Positions 7,678 to 14,483 of a stretch of 56,912 nt of DNA are shown piece after piece. Position numbers and translations under genes: made by a program. Below the pieces are notes generated by a model. That model did not search any database. It worked only from the letters and a program-made list of their open reading frames with translations, and had not been told where the DNA came from. Numbering within the stretch: the first letter of the stretch is position 1; each line of letters starts with the position of its first letter. Source of the DNA: an uncultured Eubacteriales bacterium. GTDB taxonomy: Bacteria > Bacillota > Clostridia > Oscillospirales > Oscillospiraceae. The stretch is taken from NCBI GenBank assembly GCA_949289455.1, contig CASEOA010000047.1, forward strand, positions 1 to 56,912. The letters are read 5' to 3'.

Positions 7678-9141
7678 ATGAATGACTTGACCCAACAGCA
7701 GCCCCGCCATCTGCATGAGGAGTGTGGTGTGCTGGGCCTGTACGCCCCCCAGAGAGGGGAGCTGGCCCCCCTGGCCTATTACGGCCTGTACGCCTTGCAG
7801 CACCGGGGCCAGGAGAGTGCGGGTATCGTTCTTAACGACGACGGCTGCTTTAACGCCTGGTGCGATGTGGGGCTGGTAAACGAGGTCTTTCCCCGGGACC
7901 GGCTGGAGGCCATGGGGCAGGGGAGTATCGCGGTGGGTCATGTACGCTACGCCACCACCGGCTCGGACCGGAAGCGAAATGTACAGCCCATTGTGATCAA
8001 CCACTTCAAAGGCCGGATGGCTCTGGCCCACAACGGAAACCTGACCAACTCCTTCCGGCTCCGCCGTGCGCTGGAGGAGCAGGGGTCCATTTTTCATACC
8101 ACCACGGACTCAGAGGTCATTGCCTACACCATCGTCCAGGCCAGGCTGACCGCCCCCTCCATAGAGGCGGCGGTGTCCATGGCGATGGATAAGCTGGAGG
8201 GGGCCTACTCCCTGGTGATCTCCTCTCCCACCAAGCTCATTGCCGCCCGGGACCCCTACGGGTTCCGGCCTCTGTGTATGGGCCGCAGGCCGGACGGCAT
8301 GGTGGTGTTTGCCTCGGAGTCCTGTGCCCTCGACGCGGTAGGGGCGGAGTTTGAGCGGGATCTGCTGCCGGGGGAGATTGTCTCGGTGAGCCACCGGGGC
8401 ATGGTCAGTGATACCACCCACTGTGGGAAGCGGCCCAAAAAGCTGTGCGTCTTTGAGCTGATCTACTTTGCCCGGCCGGACTCCACCATCGACGGGGCCA
8501 GCGTCAGCCTGGCCCGCCAGCGGGCGGGGGCCTTTTTGGCCCAGGAGCACCCGGTGGAGGCCGATGTGGTCATCGGGGTGCCGGATTCCGGCCTGGAGGC
8601 TGCCCTGGGCTACGCCCGGGCCTCCGGTATCCCTTACGCCATGGGCTTTACCAAAAACAAGTACATTGGCCGTACCTTTATCTCTCCCACCCAGAGTCTG
8701 CGGGAGGCCGGGGTCAACCTGAAGCTCAACCCCATCCGGGCGCAGGTGGAGGGGAAGCGGGTGGTGCTCATCGACGACTCCATCGTCCGGGGCACCACCT
8801 GCCGCCGCACCATTCAGCTCCTCCGGAAAGCGGGCGCCAAGGAAATCCATATGCGGGTGAGCGCGCCCCCCTTTGTGGCCCCCTGCTTTTACGGTACCGA
8901 CATCGACAGCGCCGACCACCTCATTGCCAACCACCACACCGTGGAGGAGATTGCCGGCATCATCGGGGTGGATTCCCTGGGCTATCTCAGCCTGGAGCAT
9001 GTGACCCAACTGGCCGGGCCGGCCGGCGGCGGTTTTTGTACCGCCTGCTTTGGGGGCGGCTACCCCACGCCCATACCGGGCCCCGGGGAAAAGGACCGCT
9101 TTGAGCAGCCCATTGGCCGGAGCAAACAGAATGAAGCATAA
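7678..9141 (+). CDS. purF: Amidophosphoribosyltransferase (first step of purine synthesis)
   Basis: A 487-residue glutamine PRPP amidotransferase. The N-terminal nucleophile domain begins with a short propeptide ending at C16 (HEECGVLGLY), as in the Bacillus-type enzyme whose propeptide is removed. The C-terminal phosphoribosyltransferase domain carries the PRPP motif VVLIDDSIVRGTT. Cysteines in KKLCVFE, VAPCFYG and GGFCTACFGGG fit the Fe-S-containing class. The start follows GGAGGG at 9 nt; an upstream in-frame ATG lacks a site and lengthens the propeptide. It is isolated from other pur genes but sits behind the ZTP-controlled pfl unit. Confidence 0.95.
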   Translation: MNDLTQQQPRHLHEECGVLGLYAPQRGELAPLAYYGLYALQHRGQESAGIVLNDDGCFNAWCDVGLVNEVFPRDRLEAMGQGSIAVGHVRYATTGSDRKRNVQPIVINHFKGRMALAHNGNLTNSFRLRRALEEQGSIFHTTTDSEVIAYTIVQARLTAPSIEAAVSMAMDKLEGAYSLVISSPTKLIAARDPYGFRPLCMGRRPDGMVVFASESCALDAVGAEFERDLLPGEIVSVSHRGMVSDTTHCGKRPKKLCVFELIYFARPDSTIDGASVSLARQRAGAFLAQEHPVEADVVIGVPDSGLEAALGYARASGIPYAMGFTKNKYIGRTFISPTQSLREAGVNLKLNPIRAQVEGKRVVLIDDSIVRGTTCRRTIQLLRKAGAKEIHMRVSAPPFVAPCFYGTDIDSADHLIANHHTVEEIAGIIGVDSLGYLSLEHVTQLAGPAGGGFCTACFGGGYPTPIPGPGEKDRFEQPIGRSKQNEA

Positions 9142-9178
9142 AAAATCGGGGAATTGCCGCGGCAATTCCCCGATTTTT
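9141..9178. terminator. Bidirectional terminator, purF / fusion reductase
   Basis: AAAAATCGGGGAATTGCC with an almost loop-less complement and T-runs on both strands; it serves both converging genes. Confidence 0.85.
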
Positions 9179-9185
9179 CATGGGA

Positions 9186-11756
9186 TCAGCAGCTGGCGCC
9201 GCCGATCACGGTCTTGTTCATGACAGCCTGCTTGTCCACGGTACCGTGGAGCAGCTTGTCCTCCACATAGTCGAAGCCCAGGCGCTGGATGGTGTCGGAG
9301 AACCGCTCGCCGGTCTGGCCTTCATCCCGGAAGAAGAGGATGGCTTTCTCCACCAGGTCGATGACCTCCTGCTCGCTGGTGAAGAACTTGGACAGCGGTC
9401 TGCCGGAGGCCACCCTCTTGCCCCAGCGGCCGCCGATGTACACCTTGTAGCCATAGGTGCTCTCGGTAAAGGCGCCGAAGGGGCACTTCTCCATGCAGCG
9501 TCCGCAGTGGTTGCAGAGGTTGGGGTCAATGATGGCCTTGCCGTCCTTCAGGGTGACGGCGTGGATGGGACAGGCCTTCTCGATCTGGCACACCTTGCAG
9601 CCTCTGCATTTGTTCAGGTCTGGCTCGGGCAGCCGCTGGCCGATGATGCCCAGGTCGTTCAGGTCGGGCTTGACGCAGTTGTTGGGGCAGCCGCCCACGG
9701 CCAGCTTGAACTTGTGGGGGAGGGACACGTCGTGATAGCCCTTGTAGAACAGCTCGTGGAGCTTCTCGCTGAGGGCAAAGGTGTCGATCAGGCCGTACTG
9801 GCAGGTGGTACCCTTGCAGGATACCACAGGCCGCACCTTGGAGCCGGTGCCGCCGGCTTCCAGCCCGGCGTTGTTCAAAAACTCGATCAGGGGCTCCACA
9901 TTCTGGTAGGGCACGCCCTGGATCTCCAGGGTAAGCCGGGTGGTCATGGTGACCTCGCCGGAGCCAAACTTCTCAGCGGCTTCAGCCACAGCAGTGTGCT
10001 CAGCGGTGGTCAGCTTACCGTTGCGGGTGATAACACGCACGTTGAAGCAGTCTGGAGTGCGCTTGTCCCACAGGCAGCCCATACCCTTCAGCCGCTTGAC
10101 CTCCTCGGGAGGCACGGCAGCACCGGCGGGGCGGGGTACTTTGACCTGGTTGAAGGTGACGCCGCCCTCCAGAACACGGGTGTTGGTGTAGCCGAAGAAC
10201 TTCAGCCGGTTCTGGAGGAAGTAGCCCCGTTTGCCCCGGGCGCACACCAGCAGCAGCTTGGCGTCCTTGTCGATGCCCTCCAGAGGGCCGTTGACCTGGG
10301 CCAGGTTGACCCACTTGGCCCCGGGGATGGCGGGGGCGGGCTGGGCGTCAATGACCTGGTAGTCTTTTGCTTCCCCGGCGCTGTACTGGGCGGGGGTGAA
10401 GGTCTCCAGCTTGCCGGAGAGCTTGTTCTCCAGCACATGGCAGGCCTGAACAAAGGGGTGGATGGCGGTGGAGAAGGGGGGCGCATAGGCCAGATCCATG
10501 GTGTCATAGGCGTCGATGGTCAGCCCGGCGTACAGGCCCACCGCGGCCACGTCTACCATCTTGTCCACGGCCCCGGCGCCGATGACCTGGAGGCCCAGCA
10601 GCTTGCGGGTGTTTTTATCGGCCACCAGCTTGGTGAGGAAGAGGGAGGCACCGGGATAGTAGTGGGCCTTGTCGTCGGAGACGCACACCACGGTTGCGGG
10701 ATCAAAGCCCTCAGCCTTGGCCTGGGCCTCGGTGAGGCCGGTGCGGCCCACGTTGAGCTGGGGGAGCAGCTTGGCCACGCCGGTACCCAGGCAGCCGCCG
10801 TAGGGGGTGGGAGAACCGGTGAGGGTGTAGGCCAGGGCACGGGCGGTCAGGTTGGCGGTGGAGCCCATAGCGGACCACTGGCCCTTGCCGGTGATAGCGG
10901 AGCGTACCATGGCGCAGTCGCCGGCGGCATAGATGTGGGGCAGGTTGGTGCGCATCAGCTCGTCCACCACCACAGTGCCCTTGAAGAGCTCGATGCCGGT
11001 GTCTGCCAGGAAATCAGTGGCGGGGCGGACGCCGATGGCCAGCACCACCACGTCAGCGGCGATGGAACCCCCGTCGGTGACGATACCGGTAGCCTTGTCG
11101 GTGCCGGTGACCGACTGGATGCGCTGGCCGGTGAGCACCCGCACTCCGGCCTCCTTCAGCTTCCGGCGGGCAAAGTCGGCCATCTCAGGATCAAAGGCGT
11201 TGGGCATGATCTGGTCGGCAAAGTCCACCACCGTCACGTCCAGACCCTGGCCCAGCAGGTTCTCGGCAATCTCCAGGCCGATAAAGCCGGCGCCGGCTAC
11301 CACAGCCTTGCGGCAGCCATTGGCGGAGACATAGTCCCGCAGGCCCACCGCGTCGTCGGGGGTGCGCATGGGGAACACGCCGGGCAGTGCCTTGCCGGGC
11401 ATGTCGGGCACAAAGGGCGCCGCGCCGGTAGCGATGATGAGTTCATCGTAGCTTTCGGTGAAGCTCTCCCCATGGAGCAGGCCGCTGACTGTTTTGGCGG
11501 CAGGGTCCACATGGGTGACTTCGCAGCCGGTGACCACCTCGGCGCCGGTGAGACCGGCGTACTTCTGAGGCGTGTTGACGATGAGCTCCTCCCGAGTGCC
11601 GATGGAGCCGCCTACATAGTAGGGCAGGCCGCAGCCGGCATAAGAGATATCCTCACCCTTGTTAAGTACCTTGACCTGGGCGCTGCGGTCCTCCCGTTTC
11701 AGCTTGGCGGCCGCTTTCGTCCCGGCGGCCACGCCGCCGATGACCAGAATGCGCAT
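9186..11756 (-). CDS. Fusion: CoA-disulfide-reductase-like flavoprotein, rhodanese, siroheme sulfite/nitrite reductase, 2x[4Fe-4S]
   Basis: An 856-residue cytosolic multidomain protein. Residues 1-445 are an FAD/NAD(P)H oxidoreductase with GGVAAG and GAGFIG nucleotide loops and C42 in YAGCGLPYYVGG, the position of the CoA-disulfide/NADH-oxidase redox cysteine. Residues about 465-545 are rhodanese-like with C505 in the loop CARGKRG. Residues about 570-710 resemble the nitrite/sulfite reductase siroheme domain, with C647/C652 and C690/C694 as cluster ligands; the first pair is CX4C where CX5C is usual. Residues 715-765 hold two ferredoxin motifs (C717-C720-C723-C729; C748-C751-C754-C758). The domains suggest reduction of persulfide, polysulfide or sulfite to sulfide with NAD(P)H; NirB-like nitrite reduction is the alternative. 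The start follows GGGGGAAC. LysR is divergent. Confidence 0.85.
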   Translation of the reverse strand: MRILVIGGVAAGTKAAAKLKREDRSAQVKVLNKGEDISYAGCGLPYYVGGSIGTREELIVNTPQKYAGLTGAEVVTGCEVTHVDPAAKTVSGLLHGESFTESYDELIIATGAAPFVPDMPGKALPGVFPMRTPDDAVGLRDYVSANGCRKAVVAGAGFIGLEIAENLLGQGLDVTVVDFADQIMPNAFDPEMADFARRKLKEAGVRVLTGQRIQSVTGTDKATGIVTDGGSIAADVVVLAIGVRPATDFLADTGIELFKGTVVVDELMRTNLPHIYAAGDCAMVRSAITGKGQWSAMGSTANLTARALAYTLTGSPTPYGGCLGTGVAKLLPQLNVGRTGLTEAQAKAEGFDPATVVCVSDDKAHYYPGASLFLTKLVADKNTRKLLGLQVIGAGAVDKMVDVAAVGLYAGLTIDAYDTMDLAYAPPFSTAIHPFVQACHVLENKLSGKLETFTPAQYSAGEAKDYQVIDAQPAPAIPGAKWVNLAQVNGPLEGIDKDAKLLLVCARGKRGYFLQNRLKFFGYTNTRVLEGGVTFNQVKVPRPAGAAVPPEEVKRLKGMGCLWDKRTPDCFNVRVITRNGKLTTAEHTAVAEAAEKFGSGEVTMTTRLTLEIQGVPYQNVEPLIEFLNNAGLEAGGTGSKVRPVVSCKGTTCQYGLIDTFALSEKLHELFYKGYHDVSLPHKFKLAVGGCPNNCVKPDLNDLGIIGQRLPEPDLNKCRGCKVCQIEKACPIHAVTLKDGKAIIDPNLCNHCGRCMEKCPFGAFTESTYGYKVYIGGRWGKRVASGRPLSKFFTSEQEVIDLVEKAILFFRDEGQTGERFSDTIQRLGFDYVEDKLLHGTVDKQAVMNKTVIGGASC

Positions 11757-11796
11757 AACAGTTCCCCCTTCAATAATTACATTTTTTGGACCACAC

Positions 11797-11825
11797 TTGA
11801 AACTAGTATAACACTCCACTATAAT
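11797..11825 (+). promoter_or_regulatory. Sigma-A promoter of lysR
   Basis: TTGAAA, 17 bp, TATAAT. It overlaps face to face with a minus-strand TATACT (11805-11810) that probably is the -10 of the fusion reductase gene. Confidence 0.75.
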
Positions 11826-11831
11826 AAAATA

Positions 11832-11846
11832 AAGTTTATAAAACTT
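11832..11846 (+). promoter_or_regulatory. Candidate LysR operator
   Basis: The dyad AAGTTT-ATA-AAACTT sits at the expected lysR transcription start and just upstream of the opposing promoter, in an AT-rich island typical of LysR divergent control. Confidence 0.5.
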
Positions 11847-11883
11847 ATGAGCTGATTTGATTTTTTAATGGGTGGTGAACGTC

Positions 11884-12765
11884 ATGGTAGACTACCGCAT
11901 CCGCACCTTTCTGACCCTGTACGAGACCATGAACTACCGCCGGACGGGGGAGCTGCTCTGTCTGAGCCAGCCTGCGGTCAGCCAGCAGATCCGGGGGCTG
12001 GAGGAAAAGTACGGCTGCAAGCTGTTTGTATATGATGGGCGGAGGCTCCAGGTTACCCCCCAGGCCAAGCGGGTGGCGGAGTACGCCCGCACCGCCCTGT
12101 ACAACGAGCAGCGGCTCCAGCAGGAGCTGGCGGACCCTGCTGCCCGGGAGGTGCGGATGGGGGCCACCAAGACAATCGGAGAGTTTGTGGTGGCCGAGGC
12201 GCTCAGCCGGTATATCCGCCGGACGGGAGACAGCCTGAAAATCGTGGTGGACAACACCAGAGCCTTGCTCAGCCTGCTGGACCATGAGCAGTTGGATTTT
12301 GCCCTGGTGGAGGGGGCCTTTGACCGGCAGCGGTATGGCAGCCGCCTGTTCCGCCAGGCCAAATTTGTGGGCCTGTGCCGAAGGGATCACCCCTTTGCCG
12401 GGCGCACCGTCTCCCTGGAGGACCTGGCGGGCCAGTGCCTGTTGGTGCGGGAGCCGGGGTCGGGTACCCGGGGTATTCTGGAAAACGCCCTGGCTGAGCG
12501 GGGGTACTCCTTTGACCTGTTTTCCCGGGTAATCTGTGCCAATCAGTTTTCCCTCATTACCCGGTTCGTAGCGGCGGGGACAGGGATCACCTTTGCCTAT
12601 GAGCCGGTGGGGGAGGGGCAGCCGGAGCTGGCCCCCTTCCACCTGGACTGTCTGGACGAACACCGGGAGTTCAGCCTGGTCTACCTGAAGGGGACTCAGA
12701 TCTTTTCCCTGGCCCGGGAGGTATTGGGCGAGGATTCTCCCGTCGGATTGGAGCGGGAGGATTAA
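11884..12765 (+). CDS. LysR-family regulator, divergent from the fusion reductase
   Basis: A 293-residue protein. Residues 1-60 are the winged HTH (RRTGELLCLSQPAVSQQIRGLEEKYG), and residues about 85-280 are the periplasmic-binding-like effector domain. Start at ATG, 6 nt after GGTGGTG; GTG codons just upstream overlap that site. LysR proteins typically regulate the divergent gene and themselves, so this one probably controls the fusion reductase in response to a sulfur metabolite, as CysB/CysL relatives do. The effector is unknown. No terminator is evident before the lar leader promoter, which lies within 40 bp of its stop. Confidence 0.85.
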   Translation: MVDYRIRTFLTLYETMNYRRTGELLCLSQPAVSQQIRGLEEKYGCKLFVYDGRRLQVTPQAKRVAEYARTALYNEQRLQQELADPAAREVRMGATKTIGEFVVAEALSRYIRRTGDSLKIVVDNTRALLSLLDHEQLDFALVEGAFDRQRYGSRLFRQAKFVGLCRRDHPFAGRTVSLEDLAGQCLLVREPGSGTRGILENALAERGYSFDLFSRVICANQFSLITRFVAAGTGITFAYEPVGEGQPELAPFHLDCLDEHREFSLVYLKGTQIFSLAREVLGEDSPVGLERED

Positions 12766-12771
12766 AAAAGC

Positions 12772-12800
12772 TTGCCAAAGAGAAGCCGGTATGGTATACT
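12772..12800 (+). promoter_or_regulatory. Sigma-A promoter of the lar leader and operon
   Basis: TTGCCA, 17 bp, TATACT. Confidence 0.78.
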
Positions 12801-12806
12801 AATTCA

Positions 12807-12960
12807 AACATCGGAAGCAGCAATCCCAGATCCGGCAAGAAGCCGGACGGCGCGGCTAGAGCCGCATGGAGCGCATCCCAACAGCCGGTGTTTACCCAGT
12901 CGATGAAGATACTAGGAAGGTATCTGTCCCCCCCAAGGGGGACGGATGCCTTCTTTTTTT
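12807..12960 (+). ncRNA. Structured leader (candidate riboswitch) ahead of larE, ending in a terminator
   Basis: From the predicted start the RNA can fold into a closing helix CATCG/CGATG (12809-12813 with 12901-12905). This encloses a hairpin TCCGGC-aagaa-GCCGGA (12831-12847) and a hairpin GCGGC-taga-GCCGC (12852-12865). A second GCCGG (12884-12888) could capture the same CCGGC. After the closing helix, GATAC (12908-12912) can pair with GTATC (12920-12924), which would break the 5' arm of the following terminator. This is the architecture of a transcriptional riboswitch. I compared it from memory with cobalamin, NiCo, Moco, TPP, SAM and T-box signatures and found no match. Nickel or a cofactor-related ligand is inference from the operon. 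Confidence 0.65.
12916..12960 (+). terminator. Attenuator terminator upstream of larE
   Basis: A 17-bp stem with two G-U pairs (GAAGGTATCTGTCCCCC against GGGGGACGGATGCCTTC), a 4-nt loop and seven T. It is only 16 nt ahead of the larE start, so it must be bypassed to express the operon. Confidence 0.88.
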
Positions 12961-12976
12961 GCAAAGGAGCGCTGAT

Positions 12977-13720
12977 ATGACACTGGAGCAGTTTTTTCAG
13001 CAGACCCCACGGGCGGCGGTGGCCTTTTCCGGCGGCACCGACTCTGCCCTGGTGCTGTGGGCGGCCAAGACCTGGGGTTGCCAGGTGCAGGCGTATTATG
13101 TCAACACCGCTTTCCAGCCCGCCTTTGAGCTGGCCGACGCCCAAAGACTGGCGGCGGAGCTGGATGTGCCCATGACGGTGGTGCAGGTGGACGTGCTGGC
13201 GGTGCCCGAGGCGGCGGCCAACGGCCCAAGGCGGTGCTACTACTGCAAGCGGGCTCTGTTCACCGCCCTGTGGCAGGCGGCCAAAGCCGACGGCCACACC
13301 GTACTGCTGGACGGCACCAACGCCTCGGACGACGCCGGGGACCGACCGGGGATGCAGGCCCTCCGGGAGCTGGAGGTCCGATCCCCCCTGCGGGAGTGCG
13401 GCGTCACCAAGGCCGAGGTGCGGCGGCTGTCCCGGGAGGCGGGACTATTCACTTGGGACAAGCCGGCCTACGCCTGTCTGGCCACCCGGGTGCCCACCGG
13501 CACCGCCATCACGGCGGAGGCCCTGGTCAAGGTGGAGCGGGGGGAGGACATCCTGTTCCGGCTGGGATTCACCGACTTCCGGCTGCGGCTGCTGGGAGAC
13601 GCCGCCCGTATACAGGTGCCGGCGGATCAGATGGAGCGGGCCGCCGCCCTTCACAGCGAGATCACCCAGGCCCTGGGGGCGGATTTTTCCGCCGTTCTGC
13701 TGGACCTGGCGGGGAGGTAA
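12977..13720 (+). CDS. larE: ATP-dependent sacrificial sulfur transferase LarE
   Basis: A 247-residue PP-loop enzyme that activates pyridinium-biscarboxylate mononucleotide with ATP and adds sulfur to it on the way to the nickel-pincer nucleotide cofactor. The SGGTDS loop is at residues 18-23. C167 in KPAYACLATRVPTG is in the position of the sacrificial cysteine of known LarE. A further RCYYCK pair (C87, C90) is present. The start follows AAGGAG at 7 nt; the in-frame upstream extension runs through the terminator and was rejected. It is the first gene of larE-larB-larC-transporter, with larB 4 nt away. Confidence 0.9.
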   Translation: MTLEQFFQQTPRAAVAFSGGTDSALVLWAAKTWGCQVQAYYVNTAFQPAFELADAQRLAAELDVPMTVVQVDVLAVPEAAANGPRRCYYCKRALFTALWQAAKADGHTVLLDGTNASDDAGDRPGMQALRELEVRSPLRECGVTKAEVRRLSREAGLFTWDKPAYACLATRVPTGTAITAEALVKVERGEDILFRLGFTDFRLRLLGDAARIQVPADQMERAAALHSEITQALGADFSAVLLDLAGR

Positions 13721-13724
13721 GGAA

Positions 13725-14483
13725 ATGGACAACAAGCATGAAATCCTGGAGCTGCTGCGGGCGGTGGAGCAGGGGAGGACCACCCCGGAGGACGCCTTGC
13801 TGGAGCTGAAGCAGAAGCCCTTCGAGGACCTGGGCTATGCCAAGGTGGACTTCCATCGCAGTGTGCGCCAGGGGGCGGCGGAGGTGATCTACGGCGCGGG
13901 CAAGACGCCGGAGCAGATCGCCGGTATTGCCGCCGCCATGGGAGAGCGGGGGTGCAAAAACATCCTCATCACCCGCATGGGGCAGGAGGCCGCCGACCTG
14001 GTGGCCCAGTCGGTGCCTCTGGAGTACCATCCGACCCCCAAGCTGGGCATCGCCTTCTCCGGGGAGCGGACGGCGCTGGGACACATTGTGGTGGCTACAG
14101 GCGGCACCAGCGATATGCCGGTGGCGGAGGAGGCAGCCCTTACCGCCGAGATGATGGGCAACAGGGTCACCCGGCTGTACGACGTGGGAGTGGCGGGTCT
14201 CCACCGGCTGCTGAGCAACCTGGAACCCCTGATGAGCGCCCGGTGCGTGGTGGCTGTGGCGGGCATGGAGGGTGCCCTGGCCTCGGTGGTGGGCGGCCTG
14301 GTGGACTGCCCGGTGGTGGCGGTGCCCACCAGCGTGGGCTACGGAGCCAACTTCGGCGGCCTGTCCGCCCTGTTGGCCATGCTCAACTCCTGCGCCTCCG
14401 GGTGCAGCGTGGTGAATATCGACAACGGATTTGGAGCCGGCTATCTGGCCAGCATGATCAATCAGATGGAGGGATTGCAGTGA
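13725..14483 (+). CDS. larB: Nickel-pincer cofactor biosynthesis protein LarB
   Basis: A 252-residue protein with a helical N-terminus and a PurE/AIR-carboxylase-like C-terminal domain (GGTSDMPVAEEA; CVVAVAGMEGALASVVGGL; PTSVGYGANFGG). LarB carboxylates and hydrolyses nicotinic acid adenine dinucleotide to pyridinium-biscarboxylate mononucleotide, the first step of the pathway. GGGGAGGTAAGGAA precedes its ATG, and its stop overlaps the larC start (GTGA), so translation is probably coupled. The larE context separates it from true PurE. Confidence 0.92.
   Translation: MDNKHEILELLRAVEQGRTTPEDALLELKQKPFEDLGYAKVDFHRSVRQGAAEVIYGAGKTPEQIAGIAAAMGERGCKNILITRMGQEAADLVAQSVPLEYHPTPKLGIAFSGERTALGHIVVATGGTSDMPVAEEAALTAEMMGNRVTRLYDVGVAGLHRLLSNLEPLMSARCVVAVAGMEGALASVVGGLVDCPVVAVPTSVGYGANFGGLSALLAMLNSCASGCSVVNIDNGFGAGYLASMINQMEGLQ

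Noticed and set aside
9180-11855. Open frame of 891 codons antisense to the fusion reductase
   Set aside because: Same codon-bias shadow; the minus-strand frame has intact FAD, rhodanese and Fe-S motifs, the plus-strand frame has none.
12807-12976. Cobalamin, T-box or other known riboswitch in the lar leader
   Set aside because: No B12-box, no T-box GGTGG..CCGCG, no SAM, TPP or Moco core could be matched by eye; left as unassigned.
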